From Butyricicoccus_A sp963588905 (GTDB taxonomy: Bacteria; Bacillota; Clostridia; Oscillospirales; Butyricicoccaceae): a stretch of DNA of 64,000 nucleotides. The first letter of the stretch is position 1. Each line of letters starts with the position of its first letter. The stretch spans positions 16,598-80,597 of the forward strand of contig CAVAJF010000005.1 of assembly GCA_963588905.1 (NCBI GenBank). The letters run 5' to 3'. Shown piece by piece: positions 8,304 to 16,861 of the stretch. Below the pieces are notes generated by a model. That model was not told where the DNA came from. It did not search any database and saw only the letters and a list, made by a program, of their open reading frames with translations. The position numbers and the translations under genes are program-made.

Positions 8304-9461
8304 TTACCGGCATTCCATCAGAATGTCATACAGTTCATCGTGGGTCAATTTCTTACAGCAGCCAGCTGTGAGGACAGTAGAATCAGCGATTGCACGAAAA
8401 TCGGTATCAGCCGGAATATGCATGTCTGTAAAGGTGGTAGGCAGACCGATTTCTTTGATAAAAGCTGCCAATGCTTCGATACCTGCAAGAGCTGTCGCTT
8501 TTTCTGTGCCGTTTGGTGCAATGCCCCAGACATTTTGTGCGAAGCGAGCAAAACGCTGGACACCGGACGAATAGATATGACGATACAGAACCGGATGAAT
8601 CACGGCAAGACCGGCACCATGGTTGCAGTTGGTGTATGCGCCCAACTGGTGCTCTAGCATATGGCACTGAAAATCCGTAATCTTTCCGATTTTCAGAATG
8701 CTGTTTTCCGCCATGGCAGAAGCCCAGGCAAGCTCACTGCGGGCATTATAATTTTCGTGGTCGGTCATCAGTACGCGAATGTTGCGAATGACACTGCGCA
8801 TTACCGCTTCGTTGATGTCATCGGACAGGTTGTTTTCTTCCGGCTTGCCGAAATATGTTTCCATGGCATGGCTCAAGGTATCAAAGGCGCCGGAGATAAC
8901 CTGCGGGAACGGGACAGACATCGAATAATTGGGATCAAGAAAGGCAAAATCCGCCTGTGCACCCCAAAGCGCACCTTTGATTTTCTTTTCCTCATGGGTA
9001 ATTACCGCGCCGTTGTTCATCTCGGAACCGGTGCCAAATACCGTCACAATGGTGCCAAGCGGGATAAATTCGTTAGGCAGATTGTGCTTGACGGTCTGCA
9101 TGTCCCAGATGTCCTCGTCCAGCTTTGCCTGTGCCGAAATAATTTTACAGCAGTCAGACACAGAACCGCCGCCGACAGCGAGAATCAAATCCACGTGGTT
9201 TTCTTTTGCCAGCTTTGCGCCTTCCTGCACTTTTGCGTAGGTCGGATTCGGCATGATGCCGGAAAATTCGACAACACGTTTGTTTTGTGCGCGGAGGATT
9301 TCTGTGACTTCCTCGTATACGCCGTTGCGCTTAATGGAGCCGCCGCCATAAGCAAGCATAACGGTCTCTCCGTACTTTTTAAGCAGGCAGCCGAGATATT
9401 CTTTCACGCCGCCCTTTCCAAAATAAACCTTCGTTTTGTTTTCAAAGATAAAGTTGTTCAT
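8304..9461 (-). CDS. Iron-containing alcohol dehydrogenase, butanol-dehydrogenase type
   Basis: A 385-residue group III alcohol dehydrogenase. The NAD(P)-binding GGGSVSDCCK is near residue 98 and IVTVFGTGSEMN near 138. The metal-binding region includes FDTLSHAMETYF (Asp and first His) and MLEHQLGAYTNCNHGAGLAVIHP (further His ligands). This fits BdhA/YqhD-like enzymes, which reduce aldehydes to alcohols with NADPH. It is the first gene of the redox operon and is divergent from a LysR regulator. Acetaldehyde made by the isethionate lyase elsewhere in the window could be one substrate, but that link is only inference. Confidence 0.9.
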   Translation of the reverse strand: MNNFIFENKTKVYFGKGGVKEYLGCLLKKYGETVMLAYGGGSIKRNGVYEEVTEILRAQNKRVVEFSGIMPNPTYAKVQEGAKLAKENHVDLILAVGGGSVSDCCKIISAQAKLDEDIWDMQTVKHNLPNEFIPLGTIVTVFGTGSEMNNGAVITHEEKKIKGALWGAQADFAFLDPNYSMSVPFPQVISGAFDTLSHAMETYFGKPEENNLSDDINEAVMRSVIRNIRVLMTDHENYNARSELAWASAMAENSILKIGKITDFQCHMLEHQLGAYTNCNHGAGLAVIHPVLYRHIYSSGVQRFARFAQNVWGIAPNGTEKATALAGIEALAAFIKEIGLPTTFTDMHIPADTDFRAIADSTVLTAGCCKKLTHDELYDILMECR

Positions 9462-9555
9462 TGCGATACATCCTTTCTGTACTTAGTATACTACATTTTA
9501 GAAAGGAGAAGAAGTTTCCTTTGGTTCATTTGTATGAAGCCTAAGGTTATAACGG

Positions 9556-9584
9556 TTGACGAGGAAATCTGAATTTTATATAAT
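9556..9584 (+). promoter_or_regulatory. Promoter for the LysR regulator
   Basis: TTGACG (9556-9561), 17-bp spacer, perfect TATAAT (9579-9584), 23 bases before the ATG. A TATACT on the minus strand just upstream of the alcohol dehydrogenase is a candidate -10 for the divergent operon but has no good -35, as expected if it needs activation by LysR. Confidence 0.8.
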
Positions 9585-9606
9585 AACGGTGAAAGGCGGT
9601 GAGAAC

Positions 9607-10512
9607 ATGTATAATTCACAGTTGGAGACATTTGTTCGGGTTGCAGACGCGGGCAGTTTTAATCGAGCTGCAGAGCAGAGCTATGTTACACCGACAGCAG
9701 TAATGAAGCAAATCAATTTACTGGAATCAAAATTGGGCGTGAAATTGTTTGAACGCACGCACCGCGGACTGACATTGACGCGGGCGGGAGAGTCGCTGTA
9801 CAGCGATGCAAAATACATCATGCAGTACTGCAAAGATGCTGTGATTCGTGCGCAAAATGCGATGCAGGAAAATGATACCGTGATTCGCATTGGAACTTCA
9901 CCGATGACTCCGGCTCAAGTTCTTGTCGATTTATGGCCGAAGATTCATGAACATTGTCCGGAAATTAAATTTCAACTGGTTCCGTTTGAAAATACTTTGG
10001 AAAATGCACAGGAAATTCTAAAAAACTTGGGACACAACATTGACATCATTGCCGGTATCTTTGACGATACGATGCTGAACGTGAGACAGTGCGCTGGTTT
10101 TGAAATTTCTACAGAACCACTCTGCTGTGCAGTATCTATTTATCATCCGCTTGCCAGAAAACAAAAGCTGCAAATACAGGATTTATACGGAGAAAAGTTG
10201 ATGCTGATGCATCGCGGATGGAGCAGTCATGTCGATGCGCTCCGAGATGATATTTGGAAAAATCATGGACAGATTGAAATTGTCGATTTTGATTTTTATA
10301 GTGTAGATATTTTTAATCGCTGCGAAAACAGCCATGATATATTGATGGCTGTGCAGGCTTGGGAAAATGTGCATCCGTTGCTGAAAGTGATTCCGGTAGA
10401 ATGGGATCACAGCATTCCCTATGGTCTGCTGCACTCACCGGAACCGTCGGAAACCGTCAAACGCTTTTTGGCTGCTTTGCAAACCGTGCTGCACGAAAAA
10501 ACACAGTTATAA
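9607..10512 (+). CDS. LysR-family transcriptional regulator
   Basis: A 301-residue regulator. The N-terminal winged helix-turn-helix is textbook: QLETFVRVADAGSFNRAAEQSYVTPTAVMKQI, then LLESKLGVKLFERTHRGLTLTRAGE. The effector-binding domain spans about residues 90-295 (IRIGTSPM onwards). ATG 9607 follows GGCGGTGAG; a TTG at 9556 in frame lies inside the -35 box and is not used. The gene is divergent from the alcohol dehydrogenase/flavodoxin operon, the usual arrangement for a LysR protein and its target. The inducer is unknown. A GGAA-loop terminator follows. Confidence 0.9.
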   Translation: MYNSQLETFVRVADAGSFNRAAEQSYVTPTAVMKQINLLESKLGVKLFERTHRGLTLTRAGESLYSDAKYIMQYCKDAVIRAQNAMQENDTVIRIGTSPMTPAQVLVDLWPKIHEHCPEIKFQLVPFENTLENAQEILKNLGHNIDIIAGIFDDTMLNVRQCAGFEISTEPLCCAVSIYHPLARKQKLQIQDLYGEKLMLMHRGWSSHVDALRDDIWKNHGQIEIVDFDFYSVDIFNRCENSHDILMAVQAWENVHPLLKVIPVEWDHSIPYGLLHSPEPSETVKRFLAALQTVLHEKTQL

Positions 10513-10536
10513 CGGAAACGTAGAAACGAATAAACA

Positions 10537-10564
10537 AAACGAGACTTCGGAAGAAGTCTCGTTT
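10537..10564 (+). terminator. Terminator after the LysR gene
   Basis: A 12-bp perfect stem (10537-10548 with 10553-10564) closed by a GGAA tetraloop and ending in GTTT. Confidence 0.85.
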
Positions 10565-10678
10565 GCTATATACTGCCTCTATGTGATAAAAAATTAAGTG
10601 AATATAAGAAAAAATCGTGAAAATATTCAGAAAACCTTGGTAAAACCACAGAATAAATTCGGAATTCTGTAAAAAATC

Positions 10679-10707
10679 TGGACAGAGATAGAAAATATAG
10701 ATATAAT
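10679..10707 (+). promoter_or_regulatory. Promoter for the first LacI-family gene
   Basis: TGGACA (10679-10684), 17-bp spacer, TATAAT (10702-10707). The start codon is 55 bases further on. Confidence 0.75.
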
Positions 10708-10761
10708 AGTAAAACAATAGGAAAACTTGTAATTAGAATTTATATTACGGGGTGGAGTGCT

Positions 10762-11823
10762 ATGTCGATCAAACACATCGCGCAGCTAGCTGGAGTATCT
10801 CCGGCGACGGTTTCGCGTGTGCTGAATAATCCGAATTATCATTGTTCATCAGAAGAAATGCGAACAGCGATTTTAAATGCTGCGCGGCAGCTAAATTATG
10901 TGCCGAATGAGGCGGCGCGAAATTTAAAGAAAGGAGCCAAGACGCAAACCAAACTGCGCTATTTGGGAATTTTGGTTACCCGTGGACGAGAAGCAGATAT
11001 TGATCCATTTTTTCGGGAATTACTGCGTCTATTAGAGGGAGAAATTCACCGCAATAGCTGTTTGTTGTCTAACATATGGTACCGTCCGGAATTTTCTTTA
11101 GAAATTTCTGTTGCGGTTGAAAAAGAGGCTGAACAGATGTTTGCGAATCAGCAAAGGCTGGATGGACTGATTGTTGTCGGAAAGTGCAGTCGGCAGGGAT
11201 TGCAGGCATTAAAAAAACGGTGTCGATATTTGGTTTCCGTCAATCGAAATTCGACCAACTATGAAATAGATGAGGTTTTGTGTGACGGCAAAAAGATTGC
11301 AGCGACTGCCGTAGAGCATCTCATCCATCTGGGACATCGGCGCATTTGCTATGTGGGTGAATGTCACGGCGAAGCACGATTTATCGGCTTTCAGCGGGCG
11401 CTCGAGAAGTATGACATTCCGATTTATTCGGAATATATGATTCAAGCCCAAGCGAAAGAGGAAGACGGCTTTCATATTATGGAACAGCTGTCGCACCAGT
11501 CGTTTGCACCGACTGCCATTTATTGCGCGCATGATATTATCGCAGTGGGTATGCTGAAATATTTGTCTCAGTATAAACGCACGTATTATCATCCGTCTAT
11601 TGCTTCCAGCGATGATATTGCGGAAGCACAAGAGACAACACCGATGCTGACGACGGTACATTTGCCAAAGGAGGAAATGGCGCGGTATGCGCTATTTTTG
11701 CTGCTAGACCATATGAATGGCGGGCACAAGTCTGTGACGCGAATCGAACTGGAAGTACAGCTAATTCGTCGAGAGAGCTGCCGCGATGTCAGCGAGACGG
11801 AAGAATGTGAATATTATATCTGA
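10762..11823 (+). CDS. LacI-family transcriptional regulator
   Basis: A 353-residue repressor. The DNA-binding head is IKHIAQLAGVSPATVSRVLNN, with the hinge helix near PNEAARNLKK. A periplasmic-binding-protein-like sensor domain follows: YLGILVTRG, LDGLIVVGK, LGHRRICYVGE, and AIYCAHDIIAVGML. GGGGTGGAG precedes the ATG. Its orientation and position directly upstream of a second LacI-family gene and a sugar-alcohol module suggest control of carbohydrate use, but the ligand cannot be deduced. It has its own promoter and ends at a hairpin, so it is monocistronic. Confidence 0.9.
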   Translation: MSIKHIAQLAGVSPATVSRVLNNPNYHCSSEEMRTAILNAARQLNYVPNEAARNLKKGAKTQTKLRYLGILVTRGREADIDPFFRELLRLLEGEIHRNSCLLSNIWYRPEFSLEISVAVEKEAEQMFANQQRLDGLIVVGKCSRQGLQALKKRCRYLVSVNRNSTNYEIDEVLCDGKKIAATAVEHLIHLGHRRICYVGECHGEARFIGFQRALEKYDIPIYSEYMIQAQAKEEDGFHIMEQLSHQSFAPTAIYCAHDIIAVGMLKYLSQYKRTYYHPSIASSDDIAEAQETTPMLTTVHLPKEEMARYALFLLLDHMNGGHKSVTRIELEVQLIRRESCRDVSETEECEYYI

Positions 11824-11834
11824 GATGTTCTGTG

Positions 11835-11871
11835 CAGGCAGATTTGGGAATGTAATTCCTAAATCTGCCTG
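11835..11871 (+). terminator. Hairpin after the first LacI-family gene
   Basis: A 17-18 bp stem with one wobble pair (11835-11851 with about 11854-11871). The T run after it is short (TATT), so termination may be partial. Confidence 0.6.
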
Positions 11872-11885
11872 TATTAAATTCTAAG

Positions 11886-11914
11886 TTGATAAAATGATAG
11901 ATTCGCGCTATAAT
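11886..11914 (+). promoter_or_regulatory. Promoter for the second LacI-family gene
   Basis: TTGATA (11886-11891), 17-bp spacer, TATAAT (11909-11914), 41 bases before the ATG. Confidence 0.8.
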
Positions 11915-11954
11915 ACCGATAGAATTTACTTGCGAAGAAAGAGAGGTAGAAGCA

Positions 11955-13007
11955 ATGGCTCGAAAGGTAACAATCAATATGGTGGCGGAACGAGCCGGCG
12001 TTTCTCGCGGTACCGTGGATCGCGTACTCAATCAGCGACCGCATGTCAAGCCGGAATTGTATGATCGAATTGTCAAGGCAATGAAGGAACTCGGCTATAT
12101 GCCGCCCAAAGAAGAACAGGCAAAAGCATTGGGGTTGCCGTTGGCAACCGAGACGGGCGGCACATTGGGGATTGTGCTGCCGAATTGGGGCGGATTCTTT
12201 AAGAGTGAAATCATGCGCGGCATTCGGGATGCAGAAGCATTGCTCAGTGATTTTTCTGTCAATGTATTGATTGAACAGTGTGGATCGGATCTTCCTGATG
12301 AGAGCATTGAATGTATGGAGCGTCTGGTGCAGCAGGGAGCCAAGGGTTTGGCAATTTGTGCGATGGATCATGATTCTGTCACGCGAAAGGTCAACGAACT
12401 CAGCGAACAGGGCATTCCGGTTGTGACATTTAATTCGGATTTGACAAACAGCAAGCGGTTGTGCTTTATTGGACAGGATTTAATTGCCGGTGGGCGCGTC
12501 GCCGGAGAATTGATGGCTAAATGTCTCCAGCCGAATGATATTTTAGTCGTGGCGATTGGAAATCCGGAGTTCCATGCACATCGGTTGCGTTTGCAAGGAT
12601 TTTGTGAGCGGATTTATGAGCGTGGGTTTAGTGGAAAATCATTAGAAATTATTGAAACGTATAATGATTATTCTTTGACGTATCAAAAGATTCACGATAT
12701 ATTGGAGCGCGTGCCGGATGTAAAAGGAATTTATATGGCAAATCATAGCGTTACCGGCTGCGTAGAAGCGATTCGCAGTATGAACAAGAGTGGATCTGTT
12801 CATGTTATCAGCCATGATTTAACAGATGCAACGCGGCGATTGCTGAAAAATGAGGAAATTGATTTTACCATTGCACAAAATATCTATCAGCAGGGCTATC
12901 GTTCCTTGATCGTGTTGAGAGAGTATTTGCACAAGGGAATGGTGCCAAAAGATACCGAGCGTTCCAAAATAGATATTATCTGTTCAGAAAATATGGAAGC
13001 AGTATAA
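11955..13007 (+). CDS. LacI-family regulator, likely for the adjacent sugar-alcohol operon
   Basis: A 350-residue regulator with a head MVAERAGVSRGTVDRVLNQRP. The DRVLN variant in place of SRVLN is common in regulators with a ribose/inositol-type sensor (Peripla_BP_4). The sensor domain begins near residue 72 (LGIVLPNWGGFF) and contains IPVVTFNSDL, FIGQDLIAGGRVAG and IYMANHSVTGCVEAI, a type that binds sugars such as ribose or inositols. GAGAGGTAG precedes the ATG. A strong terminator follows, and 340 bp further on the symporter-iolG-iolE-hyi operon starts behind a palindromic candidate operator, so it is the best candidate repressor. This pairing is inferred from position. Confidence 0.88.
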   Translation: MARKVTINMVAERAGVSRGTVDRVLNQRPHVKPELYDRIVKAMKELGYMPPKEEQAKALGLPLATETGGTLGIVLPNWGGFFKSEIMRGIRDAEALLSDFSVNVLIEQCGSDLPDESIECMERLVQQGAKGLAICAMDHDSVTRKVNELSEQGIPVVTFNSDLTNSKRLCFIGQDLIAGGRVAGELMAKCLQPNDILVVAIGNPEFHAHRLRLQGFCERIYERGFSGKSLEIIETYNDYSLTYQKIHDILERVPDVKGIYMANHSVTGCVEAIRSMNKSGSVHVISHDLTDATRRLLKNEEIDFTIAQNIYQQGYRSLIVLREYLHKGMVPKDTERSKIDIICSENMEAV

Positions 13008-13034
13008 ATTGTGCATATATGAAGTGAAAAGCAC

Positions 13035-13075
13035 AAAGCAGGAGTTGGATTTATAGATCTAACTCCTGCTTTTTT
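13035..13075 (+). terminator. Terminator after the second LacI-family gene
   Basis: A 12-bp perfect stem (13035-13046 with 13061-13072), 14-base loop and a T run to 13075. Confidence 0.85.
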
Positions 13076-13264
13076 CACCCATTTGAATCGGAATTGAGCA
13101 ATATAGACAAAAAAACAACAAGAAATTTGGATTGAGAAGGGGAAAAATCGAGAAAGTTTCAGAATGAATCGGAAAGATAAAAAACACACAGAAATTATCG
13201 GCACAAAATTGACACAACGATAATAAAAGTGAAAAAAACACTGGATTTATTGAAAATATCTTCG

Positions 13265-13293
13265 TTGACAGTGTTAAAATAATGTGGTATAAA
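13265..13293 (+). promoter_or_regulatory. Promoter for the symporter-iolG-iolE-hyi operon
   Basis: TTGACA (13265-13270), 17-bp spacer, TATAAA (13288-13293). The stretch 13076-13264 before it is AT-rich and otherwise shows nothing I can name. Confidence 0.82.
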
Positions 13294-13298
13294 ATAAT

Positions 13299-13314
13299 TG
13301 TGCTAAGAAGCACA
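13299..13314. promoter_or_regulatory. Candidate LacI-type operator
   Basis: Perfect inverted repeat TGTGCT-AAGA-AGCACA directly after the -10 box, covering the expected transcription start. The position is typical of a repressor site; the protein that binds is not known. Confidence 0.5.
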
Positions 13315-13347
13315 GAAAAATAAAAGCACAAAGAGAGGAGAAACTTT

Positions 13348-14739
13348 ATGAAACATGAAGTGGCTCAGACAGACGGAAAGCTGAGCATGAAAGAAAAGCT
13401 GTCGTACAGCATGGGCGAGGTTGCAACCTGCGCGATGTTCGCATTGTTTACGACGCTGTTGGTATTTTTCTATACTGATGTTATCGGTGTTTCGCCGGCA
13501 ACCGTTGGTACGATCATTGCAATTTCTCAGGTATTTAATGGTGCATCGGACATCTGTGCGGGCTTCATCGTAGACCGCACCCGTTCCAAGTATGGACGCG
13601 TTCGTCCGTGGCTGTTGTGGATGGCTATTCCGTATACGGTAGCCGCAGTACTTCTGATGACGGTTCCGCAGATCGGCGGTATGGCACAGGCAATTTACAT
13701 CTTTATTACGTATAACCTGATGCTGACAGTGGTTTACACCTTGACACAGCTGCCGTATGCGACGCTGGTTACCTATATGACCAGAGATCAGAATGAGCGT
13801 GCAAGCGCAAACGTTGTTCGTATGACAATCTCTCCACTGGCAAACATGGCAATGACGCTGGGCTTCCTGCCGCTGGTATCTTTGCTCGGCGGCGGACAGC
13901 AGGCTTGGATCAAGGCAACGGCAATCTATGGTATTGCGTGCAGCGCACTGCTGCTGTGGTGCTTCTTCTTCACCAAGGAGCGTGTACAGGTTGTTGACGA
14001 GTCCAAGGGAGAAAAGCTTCCGCTTAAGACAGCAATCGTTGTTCTGTTCAAGAATAAGTACTTTATCATTGCATTCCTGTTCTTCTTTGCACTGGCATTC
14101 TATCAGACAGTTGCTGGTACGATGCTGACCTATTACTGTAAGAACTTCCTGGGCACAGAAAATCTGATGGGCGTTATCAACTTTGCTTGCCAGATTATGA
14201 TGGTTGTCTGCACACCGATTATCGGTTTGCTCATCCATAAGATGTCTAAGAGAAACTGGTGTGTGTTTGGCGCCGTATGCATCATCGTTGGTGCACTGAT
14301 TATTCCGCTTGGCCCGACAAGTGTACCGGTTGTATTTGGCGGCACGTTGCTGCGCGGCGTTGGTCTGGCTTGTGAGTACGCGATGATGTACACCATGGTC
14401 GCTGACGTTGTAGAATACGGCCAATGGAAGACTGGTATGCGCACACCGTCTGCGATTCAGAGTGCAGTTACTTCCGGTCAGAAGTTTGGACAGGGCATCT
14501 GCTCTGCAGCAATCGGCGCAATCATGAGCTGGGCTGGATATAATGGTGTTGCAAGCGCAGCAGAACAGACACAAAAGGCTCTGGATACGGTATACAATCT
14601 GTTTGTATATGGCATGGTTGCCACGGCAATCTTTATCATCGTTATCCTGCTGTTCTATCATCTGGACAAGGAATATCCGAAGATCATGAAGGATCTGTTA
14701 GCACGTGAGAAGGCTGCAAAGGAAGCAGCAGAACAATAA
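13348..14739 (+). CDS. GPH-family sugar/cation symporter (MelB-like)
   Basis: A 463-residue membrane protein with about 12 hydrophobic segments. The N-terminal SMGEVATCAMFALFTTLLVFFYTD and the cytoplasmic loop DRTRSKYGRVRPWLLW are signatures of the glycoside-pentoside-hexuronide:cation symporters (MelB, XylP, UidB). The Asp residues that bind Na+ or H+ in MelB lie in this N-terminal half. It is the first gene of an operon with iolG, iolE and a hydroxypyruvate-isomerase-like gene, so the substrate is probably an inositol or a related polyol/uronate. GAGAGGAG precedes the ATG. Codon choice (CTG, AAG, ATC, GCA) points to strong expression. Confidence 0.9.
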   Translation: MKHEVAQTDGKLSMKEKLSYSMGEVATCAMFALFTTLLVFFYTDVIGVSPATVGTIIAISQVFNGASDICAGFIVDRTRSKYGRVRPWLLWMAIPYTVAAVLLMTVPQIGGMAQAIYIFITYNLMLTVVYTLTQLPYATLVTYMTRDQNERASANVVRMTISPLANMAMTLGFLPLVSLLGGGQQAWIKATAIYGIACSALLLWCFFFTKERVQVVDESKGEKLPLKTAIVVLFKNKYFIIAFLFFFALAFYQTVAGTMLTYYCKNFLGTENLMGVINFACQIMMVVCTPIIGLLIHKMSKRNWCVFGAVCIIVGALIIPLGPTSVPVVFGGTLLRGVGLACEYAMMYTMVADVVEYGQWKTGMRTPSAIQSAVTSGQKFGQGICSAAIGAIMSWAGYNGVASAAEQTQKALDTVYNLFVYGMVATAIFIIVILLFYHLDKEYPKIMKDLLAREKAAKEAAEQ

Positions 14740-14778
14740 ATCAACAACAAGAAAAAATTTTTAAAGGAGTGTTTGATT

Positions 14779-15795
14779 ATGTTAAACGTAGGTATTATCG
14801 GTGTAGGTTCGATGGGCACGCAGCATTTCCTGCGCATTATGAACAAGATTAACGGAGCAACAGTGGTTGCTGTATCCGACATCAACGAGGCACACGCAAA
14901 GGAAGTTATCGCACCGTATCCGTCCGTTCGTTTTATCGCTGATCCGTTCGCACTGATTAACGATCCGGAAGTAGATGCAATCGTGATTGTATCCATTGAC
15001 TCCACCCATGAGGAGTACTGCCTGGAAGCAATCAAGTGCGGCAAGTTCATCTTCTGTGAGAAGCCGCTGTCTGCATCTGCTGAGGGTGCAAAGAAGGTTG
15101 TTGACGCAGAGATTGCAGGCGGCAAGCGCCTGATTCAGATGGGCTTCAACCGTCGTTTCGATCCGGCTTACGAAGAGCTGAAGGCACTGGTTGTTTCCGG
15201 TAAGCTGGGTGCTCCGCTGGTAGCACATTGCGCACATCGTAACGCAAACTATCCGGCACAGTATGATGACGTTGTTGCTGTTACCGGCACTGCTATCCAT
15301 GAGATTGACACCATGGCATGGCTGGTAGGCGACTACTTCACCAAGGCACAGGTTATCTTCCCGAAGTGCTCCCGTCATTCCAAGAACAAGGATCTGCATG
15401 ACCCGCAGATTGTCATGCTGACCACTTCCTCTGGCATGGTAATCAGCTGCGAGATTTGGGTAAACTGCCAGTACGCATACGACATTCGCTGCGAAGTTCT
15501 GTGCGAGGACGGCACTGCAACCCTGCCGCGTCCGTCTCGTGTAGACGTTTGCACCAACCAGACCCATTACAAGGGCATGACCACTGACGGTCTGGGCTAC
15601 TTTGCAGAAGCATATGATCGTGAGTTCCAGGCTTGGGCTGATGCTTGCAACGCAGGTACTTACTGCAAGGCTGCTGCTTCCGCTTGGGATGGCTACTGCG
15701 CAGCAGTTACTACCGACGCTTGCCTGAAGTCTCAGAAGAGCGGCGCGATTGAAGAAGTTCCGCTGACCGATCGTCCGGACTTCTACAAGGGCTAA
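14779..15795 (+). CDS. iolG: Inositol 2-dehydrogenase-type oxidoreductase (Gfo/Idh/MocA)
   Basis: A 338-residue NAD-dependent dehydrogenase. The Rossmann motif is VGIIGVGSMGTQHFLRI; the family signature CEKPLS is near residue 95, and GFNRRFDPAYEEL near 124. The catalytic region is HEIDTMAWLVGDY (His-Asp pair). These match IolG/Idh, which oxidises myo- or scyllo-inositol to the ketone (inosose). AAGGAG at 14764 fixes ATG 14779; a TTG six bases earlier is in frame but less likely. It follows the symporter by 39 bp. Highly biased codon use suggests strong expression. Some Gfo/Idh members act on other sugars, so the exact substrate is open. Confidence 0.85.
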   Translation: MLNVGIIGVGSMGTQHFLRIMNKINGATVVAVSDINEAHAKEVIAPYPSVRFIADPFALINDPEVDAIVIVSIDSTHEEYCLEAIKCGKFIFCEKPLSASAEGAKKVVDAEIAGGKRLIQMGFNRRFDPAYEELKALVVSGKLGAPLVAHCAHRNANYPAQYDDVVAVTGTAIHEIDTMAWLVGDYFTKAQVIFPKCSRHSKNKDLHDPQIVMLTTSSGMVISCEIWVNCQYAYDIRCEVLCEDGTATLPRPSRVDVCTNQTHYKGMTTDGLGYFAEAYDREFQAWADACNAGTYCKAAASAWDGYCAAVTTDACLKSQKSGAIEEVPLTDRPDFYKG

Positions 15796-15835
15796 TTGAT
15801 ATTTGCCAACCTCTAACTCTCTCCACTTTTTGAGT

Positions 15836-15889
15836 AAGGAGCCGGCGGGAATGCCATCCTGACCGGCTCCTTGTCAAAATGGCATTTCC
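15836..15889 (+). promoter_or_regulatory. Interlocking hairpins (pseudoknot topology) between iolG and iolE
   Basis: Stem A: 10 bp, 15836-15845 with 15863-15872. Stem B: 11 bp with one G-U, 15847-15857 with 15879-15889. The 5' arm of B lies in the loop of A and its 3' arm lies after A, which is H-type pseudoknot order. There is no T run, so it is not a simple terminator. The iolE ribosome site (around 15897) follows closely. Confidence 0.5.
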
Positions 15890-15910
15890 TGTTTGAAAAG
15901 GAGATTACAT

Positions 15911-16801
15911 ATGTTTAATAACGTAAAACTTGGTATTGCACCGATTGGCTGGACCAACGATGACATGCCGCAGCTGGGCGGAGAACTGACATTTGAACAG
16001 ATGATCTCGGAAGCTGCATTGGCAGGCTTTCAGGGAACAGAAGTCGGTGGAAAATTCCCGACAGATCCGGATGTGTTGAATAAAGCACTGGATTTACGCG
16101 GCATCAAAATTGCGTCTCAGTGGTTTTCTAGTTTCCTGTGCTCTACTCCTTATGAAGAAAACGAAAAGGCTTTTATTGCACAGCTGGACTTTTTGGAAAA
16201 GGTCGGTGCATCTCGCATCAATGTGTGTGAGCTGACACGCAATCTGTTTGCAGAAGAGTGCTCGATGTTTGGTGACAACAAGCCGATTGCTTCGGATGAA
16301 GAATGGGGAAAGCTGTGCACCGGTCTGAATAAGCTGGGCAAGATTGCAGCAGATCGCGGCTTTAAGCTGTGTTATCATCACCACATGGCAACCGTTGTGC
16401 AGACCTTTGAAGAAACCAAGCGTCTGATGGATAACACCGATCCGCGCTATGTATATCTGTGCTTTGATACCGGTCACTTTACCTTCTCCGGTGAGGATGC
16501 AGTAAAGGCAGCGAAGGAATTCGGTCCGCGTATCGGTCATGTACATCTGAAGGATATTCGTCCGGACATGATGAAGCGTGCACATGAAGAAGGCTTTAAG
16601 TTCCGTAAGGCTGTTCTGGAAGGCTGCTTTACCATTCCGGGAGACGGTTGTGTAGACTATCTGGGGGTTTTTGCAGCACTGCACGATGCACACTATGAAG
16701 GCTGGTTTGTGGTAGAAGCGGAGCAGGATCCGGCAAAGGCAAATCCGTTCGAGTATGCGTGCAAGGCTCGCGATTATATTAAGAAAACAGCTGGCATTTA
16801 A
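15911..16801 (+). CDS. iolE: Myo-inosose-2 dehydratase
   Basis: A 296-residue TIM-barrel protein of the AP-endonuclease-2-like sugar isomerase superfamily. The N-terminus VKLGIAPIGWTNDDMPQLGGE and GFQGTEVGGKFP are diagnostic of IolE, which dehydrates 2-keto-myo-inositol to 3D-trihydroxy-cyclohexanedione. Metal ligands are in CYHHHMATVVQ, CFDTGHFTFSG and GHVHLKDIR. AAAAGGAG sets ATG 15911; an in-frame TTG 18 bases upstream overlaps the ribosome site and is rejected. No iolC, iolD, iolB or iolJ is seen nearby, so the rest of the classical pathway would have to be elsewhere or be replaced. Confidence 0.88.
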   Translation: MFNNVKLGIAPIGWTNDDMPQLGGELTFEQMISEAALAGFQGTEVGGKFPTDPDVLNKALDLRGIKIASQWFSSFLCSTPYEENEKAFIAQLDFLEKVGASRINVCELTRNLFAEECSMFGDNKPIASDEEWGKLCTGLNKLGKIAADRGFKLCYHHHMATVVQTFEETKRLMDNTDPRYVYLCFDTGHFTFSGEDAVKAAKEFGPRIGHVHLKDIRPDMMKRAHEEGFKFRKAVLEGCFTIPGDGCVDYLGVFAALHDAHYEGWFVVEAEQDPAKANPFEYACKARDYIKKTAGI

Positions 16802-16861
16802 GGATTGCAATAGCACATGAATTGTGTTAATGTATAACAAAAGAGTAAAGGAGAACTTGAT

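Noticed and set aside
13303..14661. Long minus-strand open frame opposite the symporter
   Set aside because: It mirrors a clear GPH symporter; the translation is rich in Cys, His and Arg with no family features, a typical antisense shadow of a codon-biased gene.
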